Shown here: in pieces, positions 44,906 to 53,660 of the stretch
Numbering within the stretch: position 1 is the first letter of the stretch
Layout of the letters: each line of letters starts with the position of its first letter
DNA from: Treponema denticola
GTDB taxonomy: Bacteria > Spirochaetota > Spirochaetia > Treponematales > Treponemataceae
DNA: 64,000 nt
Assembly (NCBI RefSeq): GCF_024400535.1
Contig: NZ_CP038800.1
Coordinates: forward strand, 2,108,001-2,172,000
Direction: 5' to 3'
Notes under the pieces: generated by a model
Told to the model about the DNA's origin: nothing
The model's database searches: none
Seen by the model: the letters and a program-made list of their open reading frames with translations, nothing else
Position numbers and translations under genes: made by a program

Positions 44906-47001
44906 AAAAGCATAAAGGTAAGATTTTAGTTTTATTTTTAGCGGTACTTTTAGTATCGGTTTTATCTTGTGAAAACCCGTTTTTAAAAAAGATGCTGGTT
45001 GAAGAGGAAAAGGGAAAAACCGTATCGCAGGTACCCAAACACGGGGTAACTTTCAGCGTAGAAGGCGGGCACGGCACGCTTAAAGCAAAGGCGGACGGTG
45101 TAACGAAAACGGCGAAGAGTCCCATAAGCATTGAACAGGGCAAAAAGGTAACTTTTACGGCCGAACCTGCCGCAGGCTACATGATAAAAGAGTGGAAAGT
45201 AGACGGCGCCGTCATTACAGGCAATACGGAAAATTCATATATCCATACCGTTACAAAAGCGATTGACGTTAAAGTGAGCTTTGATGCGCTCCCGCCCGGC
45301 AAAGCTTCGTATACGGTAAAACACTATCGGGAAAAACCGGAAGGCGGTTATCCTGCAGAGCCTGCGGAAAGGGAAATCTTACAGGGTACCGTGGGAGCAG
45401 ATGCCGCATACACGGCGAAAACCTACGAAGGCTTTACCTATAATTCAAGCCTTACCAAAATAAACGGAACCGTACAAACGAGCGGCATGATAAGCGCCGG
45501 CAGCACTACCGCCGTAGAACTCTATTATGAGCGAAAGACGGTAAACGTAACCTTTAAACTTGCAGGCGGCACCGTAGACGGCAATACGGATAATGTTGTA
45601 AAAACGGGCAAATACGGAACAGCCTTGACTGCACCCGCTCCCGTAAAAACGGGTGCCGTTTTTAAAGGATGGGAACCTGCCCTGCCTTTATCTCCCCTTT
45701 TCCCCGCAGCCGATACGGAATACACTGCGAAATGGCAGAACATCTACACGATTAACTTCAGCGTAGAAGGCGCCGGCGGCACACTGAAAGCCAAAGTGGA
45801 TGGCAATGAAATCACTACGGGCGATTCAGTCGAACAGGGTAAGTCTGTTGTCTTTACGGCGGAACCTGCTCCTGATTATGTGGTGGAACAGTGGACAAAG
45901 GGCGGCATAGTTATCGCCGAAGCAGGCATGGATACAAGCTATACTTACGCGGTAACGGCAAATGCGGACATCAAGGTGAAGTTTCAATCACTCTTTGTCG
46001 AAGGCGGCGCTTCGCTCATCTTAAGCCCCGACAAGCTCGACATCAAAGTTAGGGTAAGAACCGCTGACGGTACCCCCGTTACAGTTGAAGGCTGCGAAGA
46101 AACAACGCTTGCAAGCAGCAGCAACAGCACGTACACGGTGCTGCACGCAAAAGGCAGAAGGGTTATCCTCAAAGGCAACATCACCAAGCTGTATTGCGAC
46201 AACAATCAGCTTACCGCCCTTGACGTACAGGGCTTAACCGCTTTGCAACATCTGAACTGCGGCGGCAACTCGCTTACCGCCCTTAACGTACAAGACTGCA
46301 CCGCCTTGAAAGAGCTGTACTGCTTCCACAATCAGCTTACCGCTCTTAACGTGCAGGGCTTAACCGCTTTGAGAGAACTGGACTGCAGCAAAAATCAGCT
46401 CACCGAGCTTAACGTGCAGGGCTTAAGCACTTTGCAAGAGCTGAAGTGCCACTACAATCAGCTTACCGCTCTTAACGTGCAGGGCTTAACCGCTTTACAA
46501 GATCTGTACTGCTGGGACAATCAGCTGGCCGAACTTAACGTGCAGGGCTTAACCTTTTTGACATGGCTGTACTGCGGCGGCAACCGGCTTACCTCCCTCG
46601 ACGTGCAGGGCTTAACGGATTTGAACGCGCTGGGCTGCCATAACAATCAGCTTACCGCCCTTAACGTACAGGGCTGCACCGCTTTGCTATGGCTGTGGTG
46701 CGGGGGCAATCAGCTGACCGAACTTAACGTACAAGGGTGCACCGCTTTGCAACGTCTGGAGTGCTACAGCAATCAGCTTAATGCAGACGCATTTAAAAAG
46801 CTCTTTGACGATTTACCGCAGATTACAAGCAGCCATGCTGAATTCTGTCTTCTTTACACCGAAGTAACCGGCGTTAGCGAAGGCAATCACACAGACTTTA
46901 CCGCTCCACCGGATTTAGCCGCAGCCTTTAATAATGCAAAAACCGTAAAGAAGTGGAAGATGTATAAGTTTGATGGAATCGGGCTTAAGGTTGAGCTTTA
47001 A
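44902..47001 (+). CDS. LRR surface lipoprotein with Flg_new/InlB-type repeats
   Basis: This 699-residue protein has a lipobox VSVLSC. Two beta-repeat modules (FSVEGGHGTLKAKADGVTKT and a second FSVEGAGGTLKAKVDG) flank MucBP- and InlB-like repeats (YTVKHYREKPEGGYPAEPAE; VFKGWEP...TEYTAKW). From about residue 430 come nine 21-residue leucine-rich repeats of the type NQLTALNVQGLTALxxLxC, and then a capping segment. The architecture resembles internalin-like and treponemal LRR adhesins. GGAGG upstream lies within the barrel gene. A type B palindrome array follows its stop. Confidence 0.88.
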   Translation: MKKHKGKILVLFLAVLLVSVLSCENPFLKKMLVEEEKGKTVSQVPKHGVTFSVEGGHGTLKAKADGVTKTAKSPISIEQGKKVTFTAEPAAGYMIKEWKVDGAVITGNTENSYIHTVTKAIDVKVSFDALPPGKASYTVKHYREKPEGGYPAEPAEREILQGTVGADAAYTAKTYEGFTYNSSLTKINGTVQTSGMISAGSTTAVELYYERKTVNVTFKLAGGTVDGNTDNVVKTGKYGTALTAPAPVKTGAVFKGWEPALPLSPLFPAADTEYTAKWQNIYTINFSVEGAGGTLKAKVDGNEITTGDSVEQGKSVVFTAEPAPDYVVEQWTKGGIVIAEAGMDTSYTYAVTANADIKVKFQSLFVEGGASLILSPDKLDIKVRVRTADGTPVTVEGCEETTLASSSNSTYTVLHAKGRRVILKGNITKLYCDNNQLTALDVQGLTALQHLNCGGNSLTALNVQDCTALKELYCFHNQLTALNVQGLTALRELDCSKNQLTELNVQGLSTLQELKCHYNQLTALNVQGLTALQDLYCWDNQLAELNVQGLTFLTWLYCGGNRLTSLDVQGLTDLNALGCHNNQLTALNVQGCTALLWLWCGGNQLTELNVQGCTALQRLECYSNQLNADAFKKLFDDLPQITSSHAEFCLLYTEVTGVSEGNHTDFTAPPDLAAAFNNAKTVKKWKMYKFDGIGLKVEL
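46191..46757 (+). repeat. 63-bp tandem repeats encoding LRRs
   Basis: Nine near-identical 63-bp units encode the 21-residue LRRs, with CAGCTTACCGC and AACGTGCAGGGCTTAACC nearly invariant. Copy number could change by slippage or unequal crossover. Confidence 0.88.
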
Positions 47002-47003
47002 CG

Positions 47004-47118
47004 CTGCATTCGAGCATTTCGTACCGTCCTGTTCGAGCCTCTCGAATGCCGTTATGCGAAAGGCTCGTATCGCTTGGTACGAGTCTCTCGTACCGCTCGG
47101 ATCGAAGGTCTCGTATCG
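47004..47118 (+). repeat. Array of 23-bp imperfect palindromes (type B, second copy)
   Basis: Five consecutive 23-bp units begin three bases after the LRR lipoprotein stop. Stems vary but pair: TTCGAG/CTCGAA (about 47032-47046) and GGTACGAG/CTCGTACC (about 47076-47094). The last unit is identical to 43173-43195, and both are followed by GGCGGA. Confidence 0.87.
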
Positions 47119-47225
47119 GGCGGAACAGGGGGCAGTTACATTAAAGAAACCGCCAAGGCCGCAAAGCGTTGAACTTCGCTCAACTTCGCAAAGAGGAAAA
47201 TTAAATATCTTAACAAAGCTCCCCT
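47119..47225 (+). other. Spacer with inverted CCGC/GCGG motifs before the second rpn block
   Basis: There is no gene here. AACCGCCAAGGCCGCAAAG (47149-47167) is an imperfect inverted partner of the CTTTGCG...CCCTTGCGGTT motif in the downstream shared block, so a long-range stem is possible. Confidence 0.4.
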
Positions 47226-47306
47226 AAAATTCCTTTGCGCTCCTAGCGTCCCTTGCGGTTAAATTAAAAAACCGCTCTTTTAAAATCCTTTAACCTGTGG
47301 TATAAT
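47226..47306 (+). promoter_or_regulatory. 81-bp block with promoter, shared by the two Rpn genes (copy 2)
   Basis: Near-identical to 43279-43359, ending in TGGTATAAT (47301-47306). The ATG of the second rpn gene follows 18 bases later behind GGAGG. Confidence 0.8.
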
Positions 47307-47324
47307 GTACGTGGAGGTTAAAGA

Positions 47325-48152
47325 ATGCGTAAAAGTTTTGATGATTTAACCATAGCCGATGACTTTATGTTCTGTGCTGTTATGCAGGATAAGTCTATCT
47401 GTACGGCAGTATTGAATATGGTACTTGCAGACTCAATAGGGCCGATTAGCGATATAACCTATCAAAAAACCTTTGACCAAGCAGGCTATGCAAAAAGCAT
47501 ACGCCTTGATGTATGGGTTACCGGCAGCAACGGCAGTGTTTATGACGTTGAAATGCAAACAACAAATAAACAAGACCTTGCTAAACGATTGCGCTACTAT
47601 CAATCGGTTATCGACGTAAGCAGCCTTGAAAAGGGCGGGCATTATACCGACTTACACGATTTGTTCATCATCTTTTTTTGCCCATTCGACTACTTGAAAA
47701 ACGGCCTACCGGTATACACCTTCAAAACGATATGCAGCGAAAATACCGCAATCGCATTACAGGACGGCATAACTAAAGTCATTATCAACAGCACTGCCGC
47801 AGATAAAGAGCCTGACCCTGAACTCAAGGCTTTTTTGGAATACATGAACGGCGTTGTCAGCGATAAACCGTTTATCCGCAAGATAGACAGGTATATCAAA
47901 GAACTAAAAGAAAATGAAGAGAGGAGGAAAGAGTACATGTTAATACAATCATTTGAAATGGATGCACGAAGGGACGGCATACAACAAGGTATACAACAAG
48001 GTATACAACAAGGTATCCGGCAAGGCTTTGCAGACGGTTCGTACCGAAAAGCCTTAGAGGATGCATGCAATTTAAAACAGCTTGGTGTTTCAATTGATAT
48101 TATCGCTAAAGCGACCGGTCTCAGTAAAGAAGAGGTGGAAGCGATTAATTAA
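47325..48152 (+). CDS. Rpn/PD-(D/E)XK nuclease-family protein 2
   Basis: This 275-residue protein has the Rpn/PDDEXK-transposase pattern: FDDLTIADDFMFCAVMQD at the start, the probable catalytic stretch SIRLDVWVTGSNGSVYDVEM (D...EMQ) and YYQSVIDVSSLEKGGHY. The body differs from the gene at 43381, but the C-terminal GFADGSY...ATGLSKEEVEAIN and the upstream block are shared, so tail and promoter region travel with different nuclease bodies. A 12-bp tandem repeat in the linker encodes GIQQGIQQ. Its role in recombination is inferred from the family. Confidence 0.87.
   Translation: MRKSFDDLTIADDFMFCAVMQDKSICTAVLNMVLADSIGPISDITYQKTFDQAGYAKSIRLDVWVTGSNGSVYDVEMQTTNKQDLAKRLRYYQSVIDVSSLEKGGHYTDLHDLFIIFFCPFDYLKNGLPVYTFKTICSENTAIALQDGITKVIINSTAADKEPDPELKAFLEYMNGVVSDKPFIRKIDRYIKELKENEERRKEYMLIQSFEMDARRDGIQQGIQQGIQQGIRQGFADGSYRKALEDACNLKQLGVSIDIIAKATGLSKEEVEAIN
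47976..48023 (+). repeat. 12-bp tandem repeat inside rpn 2
   Basis: Four copies of GGTATACAACAA-like units encode G-I-Q-Q in frame. Copy changes would keep frame but change linker length. The paralogue has two G-I-E-Q units at the same place. Confidence 0.85.
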
Positions 48153-48248
48153 TTGGTAATTGTCGGCTTAGGATAGACGCCTTATCTGCATACAGATAGG
48201 GAGTCTTCTCGTATTCGTATTTGCAAGATAATCATCCTCATCGTGCAG

Positions 48249-48277
48249 TTTACTTTTTTAGGCCTTTATGATAAAAT
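48249..48277 (+). promoter_or_regulatory. Promoter of the Fe-S flavoprotein-hypA-hypB operon
   Basis: TTTACT (48249-48254), 17 bases, TAAAAT (48272-48277) with TGA before it. The ATG follows 68 bases later. Confidence 0.6.
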
Positions 48278-48345
48278 CCTGAATCAAGTGCCTGCGGATA
48301 AATCCGCAAATGAGTTAAACCTTATTTACTTTTATGGAGCGTTTT

Positions 48346-51090
48346 ATGAGTAAAAAAGACAAGCCTAAAAAAATCTTGTATGCAGTCGATTATAAGCCGA
48401 AAAGAAAAAGTCCCTTTCTTTTGGAATTTGCCAACCATCTAAACCGGACAAAACCCGGTTCAAAACGGTCAATTACATACGATGACCCCGAATACTATGT
48501 TATGGAAAACATCGTTACCGACGAAATGGCAAAGGTCGGTATGTTTTTAAAAATCAGAACACCTCTAAGTGCTCAAGATATATCTCCCCTATGCGGAAAA
48601 ACCGTGGAGGAAACCGAGAAGATTCTTTGGGATTTGGCCTATGTAGGCTGCTGTATTACCAATACCATTGACGGAGTAAATAAGTACTGGACCGAAATAT
48701 GGGTTCCCGGCATTATGGAAATGATAAACAACAACAAGGAGCTTACCGAAAAGCATCCCGAAATAACCATAGCCTTCGATGCCTACGGAAAAAAGAAAGG
48801 AGAAATAGCTCCCGGTATCTTGCCCATGGGTGTTTCCCCGATGAGGGTTATTCCTATCGAAAGTGCAATCGAAAGCGATACCCATCATGCAAGCTATGAG
48901 GAAATTTCTCATTACCTAAACCAGCACACGATTTTCAGCGTTTCAGATTGCTCTTGCCGAACGGTGCGCGAAAAGATGGGAGAAGGCTGCGGACATCTAA
49001 AAGAAGATATGTGTATCCAGATGGGACACGCTGCCGAGTATTATATCAAGACCGGAAGGGCAAGGCAGATTACGCGTGAAGAAGCCTTTGAAATTATAAA
49101 AAGAGCGGAGGAAAACGGGCTCATGCACGATATTCCGAACCTCGACGGAGAGGGTAAAACTCATGCTATCTGTAACTGCTGCGGATGCGGCTGCCTTGCT
49201 ATCCGAAATGCAATTATGTACAGAAACACGGATTTTTCACGCTCAAATTATATCTCCGTAATTGACGAAGAAAAATGTGTTGCCTGCGGCGAATGTGTAG
49301 AAAACTGCCCTTCAAATGCCCTAAGACTGGGACAAAAAATATGCTCTTCAAAGCCGATCCCCGAAGAAAAAACCGTAAAAACTCCCAGAGACCACCGATG
49401 GGGGCCTGAAGACTGGAATCCCGATTACCGCACAAACAGACAGGTTGTAGTAAAAACGGGAACCAGCCCCTGTAAGGCAAACTGCCCTGCCCATATAGGC
49501 GTTCAAGGTTATATCAAACTTGCGGCTCAGGGAAAATACAGGGAAGCCTTGGAGCTTATAAAACTTGAAAACCCATTTCCGGCAGTCTGCGGTCATGTAT
49601 GTCCCCGTTATTGCGAGCAGGGCTGCTCAAGGCTGGGGCTTGATGAGGCCGTTGCCGTTGACGATATAAAAAAATTTATAGCAGAGCAGGATCTCAATTC
49701 CGAGCACCGCTATGTTCCTAAAAAGAAAAGAGACTATCACGATAAAAAAATCGCCATTATAGGAGGCGGCCCCGCAGGTCTTTCCTGTGCCTATTATCTT
49801 GCAATAGATAATTACGATGTAACCGTCTTCGAAAAAGAAAAATCCTTGGGCGGAATGTTAAAATTCGGTATTCCTTCATTTAGGCTCGAAAAAAATGTTC
49901 TTGATGCCGAAATAGATGTTTTAAAAGAACTGGGCGTAAACTTTAAAACCGGAGTCGAGGTAGGAAAAGATGTAAGCCTCGATGAACTTAGAGCTCAGGG
50001 CTTTAAGGCCTTTTACCTTGCAATCGGCGCTCAAAAGGGAAGGCTTTTGGGCATTGAAGGCGAAGATGCTTCAGGCGTAATTACAGGTGTGGACTTTTTA
50101 AGGGAAGAAAACTTAAACGAAACCAAAAGCCTTTCAGGCAAGGTAATCGTTATCGGGGGCGGAAACGTCGCCGTTGATGTAGCCCGAATGGCTGTCCGTG
50201 CAGGCGGCGAAGAAGTTTCCATGTTCTGTCTAGAAAAAAGAGAAGAAATGCCGGCCCTTCCGGAAGAAATCCGTGAAGCCGAAGAAGAAGGTATAAAGAT
50301 TACAAACTCATGGGGCCCTAAACGCATTCTTGTTACGGACGGAAAGGTGAGCGGAGTTGAATTTAAAAAATGCGTTTCCGTTTTTGATAAGGACGGAAGG
50401 TTCAGCCCAAGCTATGACGAAAACGATACTATGACTGTAGAATGCAGTTTTGTTATAACCTCTGTAGGTCAGGCCATAGATCTAGGTTCTATCTTAGAAG
50501 GTTCCGCTTGCGAAATAAACAGAAATCAAACCGTAAAGGCAGACCCCGTTACCTACCAAAGTGCTCAAAAAGATATCTTTGTAGGAGGCGATGTATTGAC
50601 AGGCCCTAAATTTGCCATAGATGCCATCGCCCAAGGAAAAGAAGGGGCTATTTCGATTCACCGCTTTGTACATCCGGGGCAAAGTTTGGTTATGGGCAGA
50701 ACAAGGCGGGATTATAAACCCCTCGACCGTGAAAATTTGGAGCTTGCAGGCTTTGACAGACTGCCCCGCCAAAGAGCGGAAGAACCTTCCGGCGAAGAAG
50801 GAAAAAAGACATTTAGGGATTTACGCAAAACATTAACCGAAGAACAGGTAAAGGCTGAAACCGAACGCTGCTTAAAATGCGGAGCCGTAAAGGTTGACGA
50901 ATACATGTGCATAGGCTGCGGAATGTGTACGACCCGCTGCCGTTTCGGAGCTATCAGCTTAAAGCGTGTTTATGATGCTCACCCAAGTACCCTCGAAAAG
51001 CTTAAAGGTGTGGTTATAAGAAACATGGTAAAGAGGGAAGGCAAGATTTTGTTTAACAAGATTTTTAAACCTTCTCCCAAGAATAAATAG
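48346..51090 (+). CDS. Large Fe-S flavoprotein: ferredoxin domains plus GltD-like NAD(P)H:FAD oxidoreductase
   Basis: The start at 48346 follows GGAG by six bases; an in-frame ATG at 48334 contains that GGAG. The protein (about 914 residues) has an N-terminal cysteine-rich region (CSCRTVREKMGEGC near 206, CNCCGCGC near 280) and a 2[4Fe-4S] ferredoxin segment CVACGECVENCP (about 315). A GltD-type module follows, with an Fe-S helical part CGHVCPRYCEQGC (about 420), FAD motif IIGGGPAGLSCAYYLA (about 475) and NADPH motif VIGGGNVAVDVAR (about 605). A final ferredoxin (CIGCGMCTTRCRFGAI) is at the C-terminus. It probably moves electrons between NAD(P)H and an Fe-S partner. hypA and hypB follow. Confidence 0.88.
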   Translation: MSKKDKPKKILYAVDYKPKRKSPFLLEFANHLNRTKPGSKRSITYDDPEYYVMENIVTDEMAKVGMFLKIRTPLSAQDISPLCGKTVEETEKILWDLAYVGCCITNTIDGVNKYWTEIWVPGIMEMINNNKELTEKHPEITIAFDAYGKKKGEIAPGILPMGVSPMRVIPIESAIESDTHHASYEEISHYLNQHTIFSVSDCSCRTVREKMGEGCGHLKEDMCIQMGHAAEYYIKTGRARQITREEAFEIIKRAEENGLMHDIPNLDGEGKTHAICNCCGCGCLAIRNAIMYRNTDFSRSNYISVIDEEKCVACGECVENCPSNALRLGQKICSSKPIPEEKTVKTPRDHRWGPEDWNPDYRTNRQVVVKTGTSPCKANCPAHIGVQGYIKLAAQGKYREALELIKLENPFPAVCGHVCPRYCEQGCSRLGLDEAVAVDDIKKFIAEQDLNSEHRYVPKKKRDYHDKKIAIIGGGPAGLSCAYYLAIDNYDVTVFEKEKSLGGMLKFGIPSFRLEKNVLDAEIDVLKELGVNFKTGVEVGKDVSLDELRAQGFKAFYLAIGAQKGRLLGIEGEDASGVITGVDFLREENLNETKSLSGKVIVIGGGNVAVDVARMAVRAGGEEVSMFCLEKREEMPALPEEIREAEEEGIKITNSWGPKRILVTDGKVSGVEFKKCVSVFDKDGRFSPSYDENDTMTVECSFVITSVGQAIDLGSILEGSACEINRNQTVKADPVTYQSAQKDIFVGGDVLTGPKFAIDAIAQGKEGAISIHRFVHPGQSLVMGRTRRDYKPLDRENLELAGFDRLPRQRAEEPSGEEGKKTFRDLRKTLTEEQVKAETERCLKCGAVKVDEYMCIGCGMCTTRCRFGAISLKRVYDAHPSTLEKLKGVVIRNMVKREGKILFNKIFKPSPKNK

Positions 51091-51108
51091 AAAACCGGAT
51101 TTAAGTTT

Positions 51109-51450
51109 ATGCACGAATTAAGTTTGGTCATGGAAGTTGTGCGCCGGGTTGATGCAATCGCTAAGTCCAATAATGTCAGCGAGGTTGATACAATAGTTTT
51201 ACAGATCGGCGAAATTGCAACCGTTGTTCCTCATTTTGTTCAAGCCTGCTATCCTGCTGCCATAGACGGAACATGGATGGCAGACACAAAGCTTAAAATC
51301 GAAATGGTAAAGGCTTCAGTCCGCTGCAATAATTGTAACAAAGTTTTTGACCCGATAGAATATCACGGCGTATGCCCGTCCTGTTCTTGTGATGAACATG
51401 AGATTCTTACAGGCCGGGAATTTGTAATAAAAGAAATTGTGTGTTATTAA
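51109..51450 (+). CDS. hypA: Hydrogenase/nickel metallochaperone HypA
   Basis: This 113-residue protein starts with the nickel-binding MHEL and has the zinc site CNNCNKVF...CPSCSC, diagnostic of HypA. HypA delivers nickel with HypB to [NiFe] hydrogenase or other nickel enzymes. It lies 18 bases after the flavoprotein gene and 24 before hypB. No hydrogenase subunit or hypC-F gene is in the window, so the nickel client is unknown. Confidence 0.94.
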   Translation: MHELSLVMEVVRRVDAIAKSNNVSEVDTIVLQIGEIATVVPHFVQACYPAAIDGTWMADTKLKIEMVKASVRCNNCNKVFDPIEYHGVCPSCSCDEHEILTGREFVIKEIVCY

Positions 51451-51474
51451 GTTTTTATTTTTATAGGGGAGAGG

Positions 51475-52137
51475 ATGAAAGAATTTAAGATTATCGAAAT
51501 TAAAGAAGGTGTTTACGAAACAAATAATGCCCATGCAGAAAAGCTGCGTAAAAAGTTAAAAGAAGAAAAAAAGTTTCTTTTAAATTTGATGTCGTCTCCC
51601 GGTTCGGGAAAGACGACCTTGCTGAAAGCAAGCATTGAGGCACTAAAAAAAGATTTTAGAATCGGGGTTATGGAAGCCGACCTTGATTCGGCCGTAGATG
51701 CCGAAACGATTTCACAAACAGGAGCAAAGGTAATTCAGCTCCATACGGGCGGAATGTGTCACTTGGATGCCGATATGACGGAACAAGGTTTGGAAGCATT
51801 GGGAATTAAAGACCTTGATCTTATCTTCCTCGAAAATGTCGGTAACTTAATTTGCCCCGCAGAATTCGATACGGGAGCCTTAAAGAATGTGATGATTTTA
51901 AGCGTTCCCGAAGGAGACGATAAGCCCTTAAAATATCCTCCGATGTTTCAAGTTTGCGATGTTCTTTTAATCACAAAAATGGACGCTTCAAGCTTTTTTA
52001 ATTTTAGTCTTGAAAAATGTACCGAATACGTAAAAAAGCTCAATCCTAATATAAAGATTTTTCCCGTTTCCGCATTAAAAGGGGACGGAATGGAAGCTTG
52101 GATTGAATGGCTGCGTTCTGCCGTAAAAGATGTGTAA
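51475..52137 (+). CDS. hypB: Nickel-insertion GTPase HypB
   Basis: This 220-residue SIMIBI-class GTPase has the P-loop SSPGSGKTTLL (about 38), the metal-binding loop HTGGMCHLDADM, an ENVGNLICPAEFD segment and TKMD for guanine recognition. The N-terminal histidine-rich nickel-storage stretch of some HypB proteins is absent. With HypA it loads nickel into a client enzyme. GGGGAGAGG abuts the ATG. Confidence 0.95.
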   Translation: MKEFKIIEIKEGVYETNNAHAEKLRKKLKEEKKFLLNLMSSPGSGKTTLLKASIEALKKDFRIGVMEADLDSAVDAETISQTGAKVIQLHTGGMCHLDADMTEQGLEALGIKDLDLIFLENVGNLICPAEFDTGALKNVMILSVPEGDDKPLKYPPMFQVCDVLLITKMDASSFFNFSLEKCTEYVKKLNPNIKIFPVSALKGDGMEAWIEWLRSAVKDV

Positions 52138-52168
52138 ACGGGTAACTATTAGATAACATTTTATAAAG

Positions 52169-53572
52169 CTACTCATGCCTTATAACTTCAAAGCGGTACA
52201 TGCGGTAAGGTTCTTCGGGGCTTATTCCGCCTTTTTGAAGGGCTATGGCGACCTGCATACCGGCGGAATCGATACCTTCAAGGTTGGGTAAAAGAAGACC
52301 TGTCCTCGAACCCGATGAGACTATTACACCGAAGCGTTTTACATCCAAATCCGAAATCGATTTTATTTCTTCAGGTTCTAAAAGAATATCGACAGAACAG
52401 ACAATTTCGTCCATTTCGGATAAATCGACGGAAGGAAACCGTGGATCACTCAAGGCTGCCGATACTGCATTTTTAATTATTTCTTCACTTATGCGGCTTT
52501 TGGTAGGAAGTATTGTACCTATACATCCTCGAAGCTCACCTTTTTTCTTTAAGCATACAAAAACACCGGCCTTTCCTGATTGAATACCCTCGGTATTCTT
52601 AGGTTTTAAAAACTTATTATGCTTTAAATAGTAGATAATACTCCTTCGCGCAAGATTTATATAAGGGTCTTTTGTTTGAGAATCGGGCAATATAAAGTTC
52701 TTTTTTCCTTTAAAAACAACCTCTAAGTCCTCATCTTCAGTCTGCCTTATAGATTCAACCTTAAATCGAGCAACACCGTATCCGACTCCGAATGGGCCCT
52801 CGTAGGAAAGCAGCTCTTGAGAATGTTTATAACAGGACAAAAGTCCCGACAAAATTAAAAAAGAATTAAGCCCGCACTCCCCCGCCCTTTCGGTAAGCAA
52901 AGGAGGAATATCGGCAAATTCGGAAAGACTGCCCTCTTTTATAATTCTTACAAATTCCTTATCGAATTTGGGTCCTTCAGGAGCAAAACCGTAAGGGCCT
53001 GTAGAAAGAAGCCGATGTGAAAGATCTCCGCTCGCAATAAAAACTGATTTGCATTTTTTTTCTTCAATAATATCGGAAAGAATTGACCCGAATTCTTCAA
53101 GCATTGCGCTCAACATAATTCCGTAATTTATATGCACAAGAGAAAAATTTAAAAACTCTGAGCTTATAAAATAAAGCGGAACAAAGGAGCCGTGATCGAG
53201 ATTCATATCTACAGCCGCATAAGGAAAACCCGTCTTTTTACATTTTTTGATTATTTCTTTTACAATCCGCTCATCGTTTTTTGCTGAAAAGCGCAAATCG
53301 GGACAACCGAATTGAGCCATAGTTCCTTCGATAACCGGAGCCGTATTTATTGTAACCGCCCCTCGATGCATTTTTGCATGTGGAGTAATGATTATAATAG
53401 TTTCAGGTTCTATTTGCCTTACTTCTTTCGATATGGTTTTAAGAGCCTTAGAAGTTGAAGCTATTTTTTTCTCCTCTCCCCTGCCTATTTCGGGAATTAT
53501 AATCGGAGGATGAGGGGTGATATATGCAGCCCTTAGATTAGTATCTATCGAACAAAGCTCTTTTTTTCTCAT
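52169..53572 (-). CDS. AmmeMemoRadiSam Memo-AMMECR1 fusion
   Basis: This 467-residue protein fuses two partners. Residues about 10-270 are a Memo/class III extradiol-dioxygenase-like domain (AAYITPHPPIIIPEIGRGEE, SGDLSHRL, GPFGVGYGVARF). Residues about 290-467 are an AMMECR1 domain (LARRSIIYYLKHNKFL, GELRGCIGTILPTKS, DPRFPSVDLSEM). Together with the radical SAM protein at 8908 these make up the AmmeMemoRadiSam set, whose reaction is unknown. A -10 box six bases upstream of the ATG suggests a leaderless mRNA. Confidence 0.92.
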   Translation of the reverse strand: MRKKELCSIDTNLRAAYITPHPPIIIPEIGRGEEKKIASTSKALKTISKEVRQIEPETIIIITPHAKMHRGAVTINTAPVIEGTMAQFGCPDLRFSAKNDERIVKEIIKKCKKTGFPYAAVDMNLDHGSFVPLYFISSEFLNFSLVHINYGIMLSAMLEEFGSILSDIIEEKKCKSVFIASGDLSHRLLSTGPYGFAPEGPKFDKEFVRIIKEGSLSEFADIPPLLTERAGECGLNSFLILSGLLSCYKHSQELLSYEGPFGVGYGVARFKVESIRQTEDEDLEVVFKGKKNFILPDSQTKDPYINLARRSIIYYLKHNKFLKPKNTEGIQSGKAGVFVCLKKKGELRGCIGTILPTKSRISEEIIKNAVSAALSDPRFPSVDLSEMDEIVCSVDILLEPEEIKSISDLDVKRFGVIVSSGSRTGLLLPNLEGIDSAGMQVAIALQKGGISPEEPYRMYRFEVIRHE

Positions 53573-53578
53573 AGAATT

Positions 53579-53607
53579 ATTATAATATAGTTTTTAAAAT
53601 TATACCA
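53579..53607 (-). promoter_or_regulatory. -10 box for the Memo-AMMECR1 gene
   Basis: TATAAT (53579-53584, minus strand) lies six bases before the ATG at 53572. The -35 region (TGGTAT, 53602-53607) is weak. No Shine-Dalgarno is present. Confidence 0.5.
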
Positions 53608-53624
53608 GCATAAAATCTCTTCTA

Positions 53625-53653
53625 TTTACTTTTTTTTTATAAGAAGATATAAT
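53625..53653 (+). promoter_or_regulatory. Promoter of the ankyrin gene, leaderless arrangement
   Basis: TTTACT (53625-53630), 17 bases, perfect TATAAT (53648-53653). The ATG is seven bases further on and lacks a Shine-Dalgarno. Confidence 0.75.
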
Positions 53654-53660
53654 AAGCTTT

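Noticed and set aside
43141-47118. 23-bp repeats as a CRISPR array
   Set aside because: Units abut one another with no unique spacers of constant length, and no cas gene is present.
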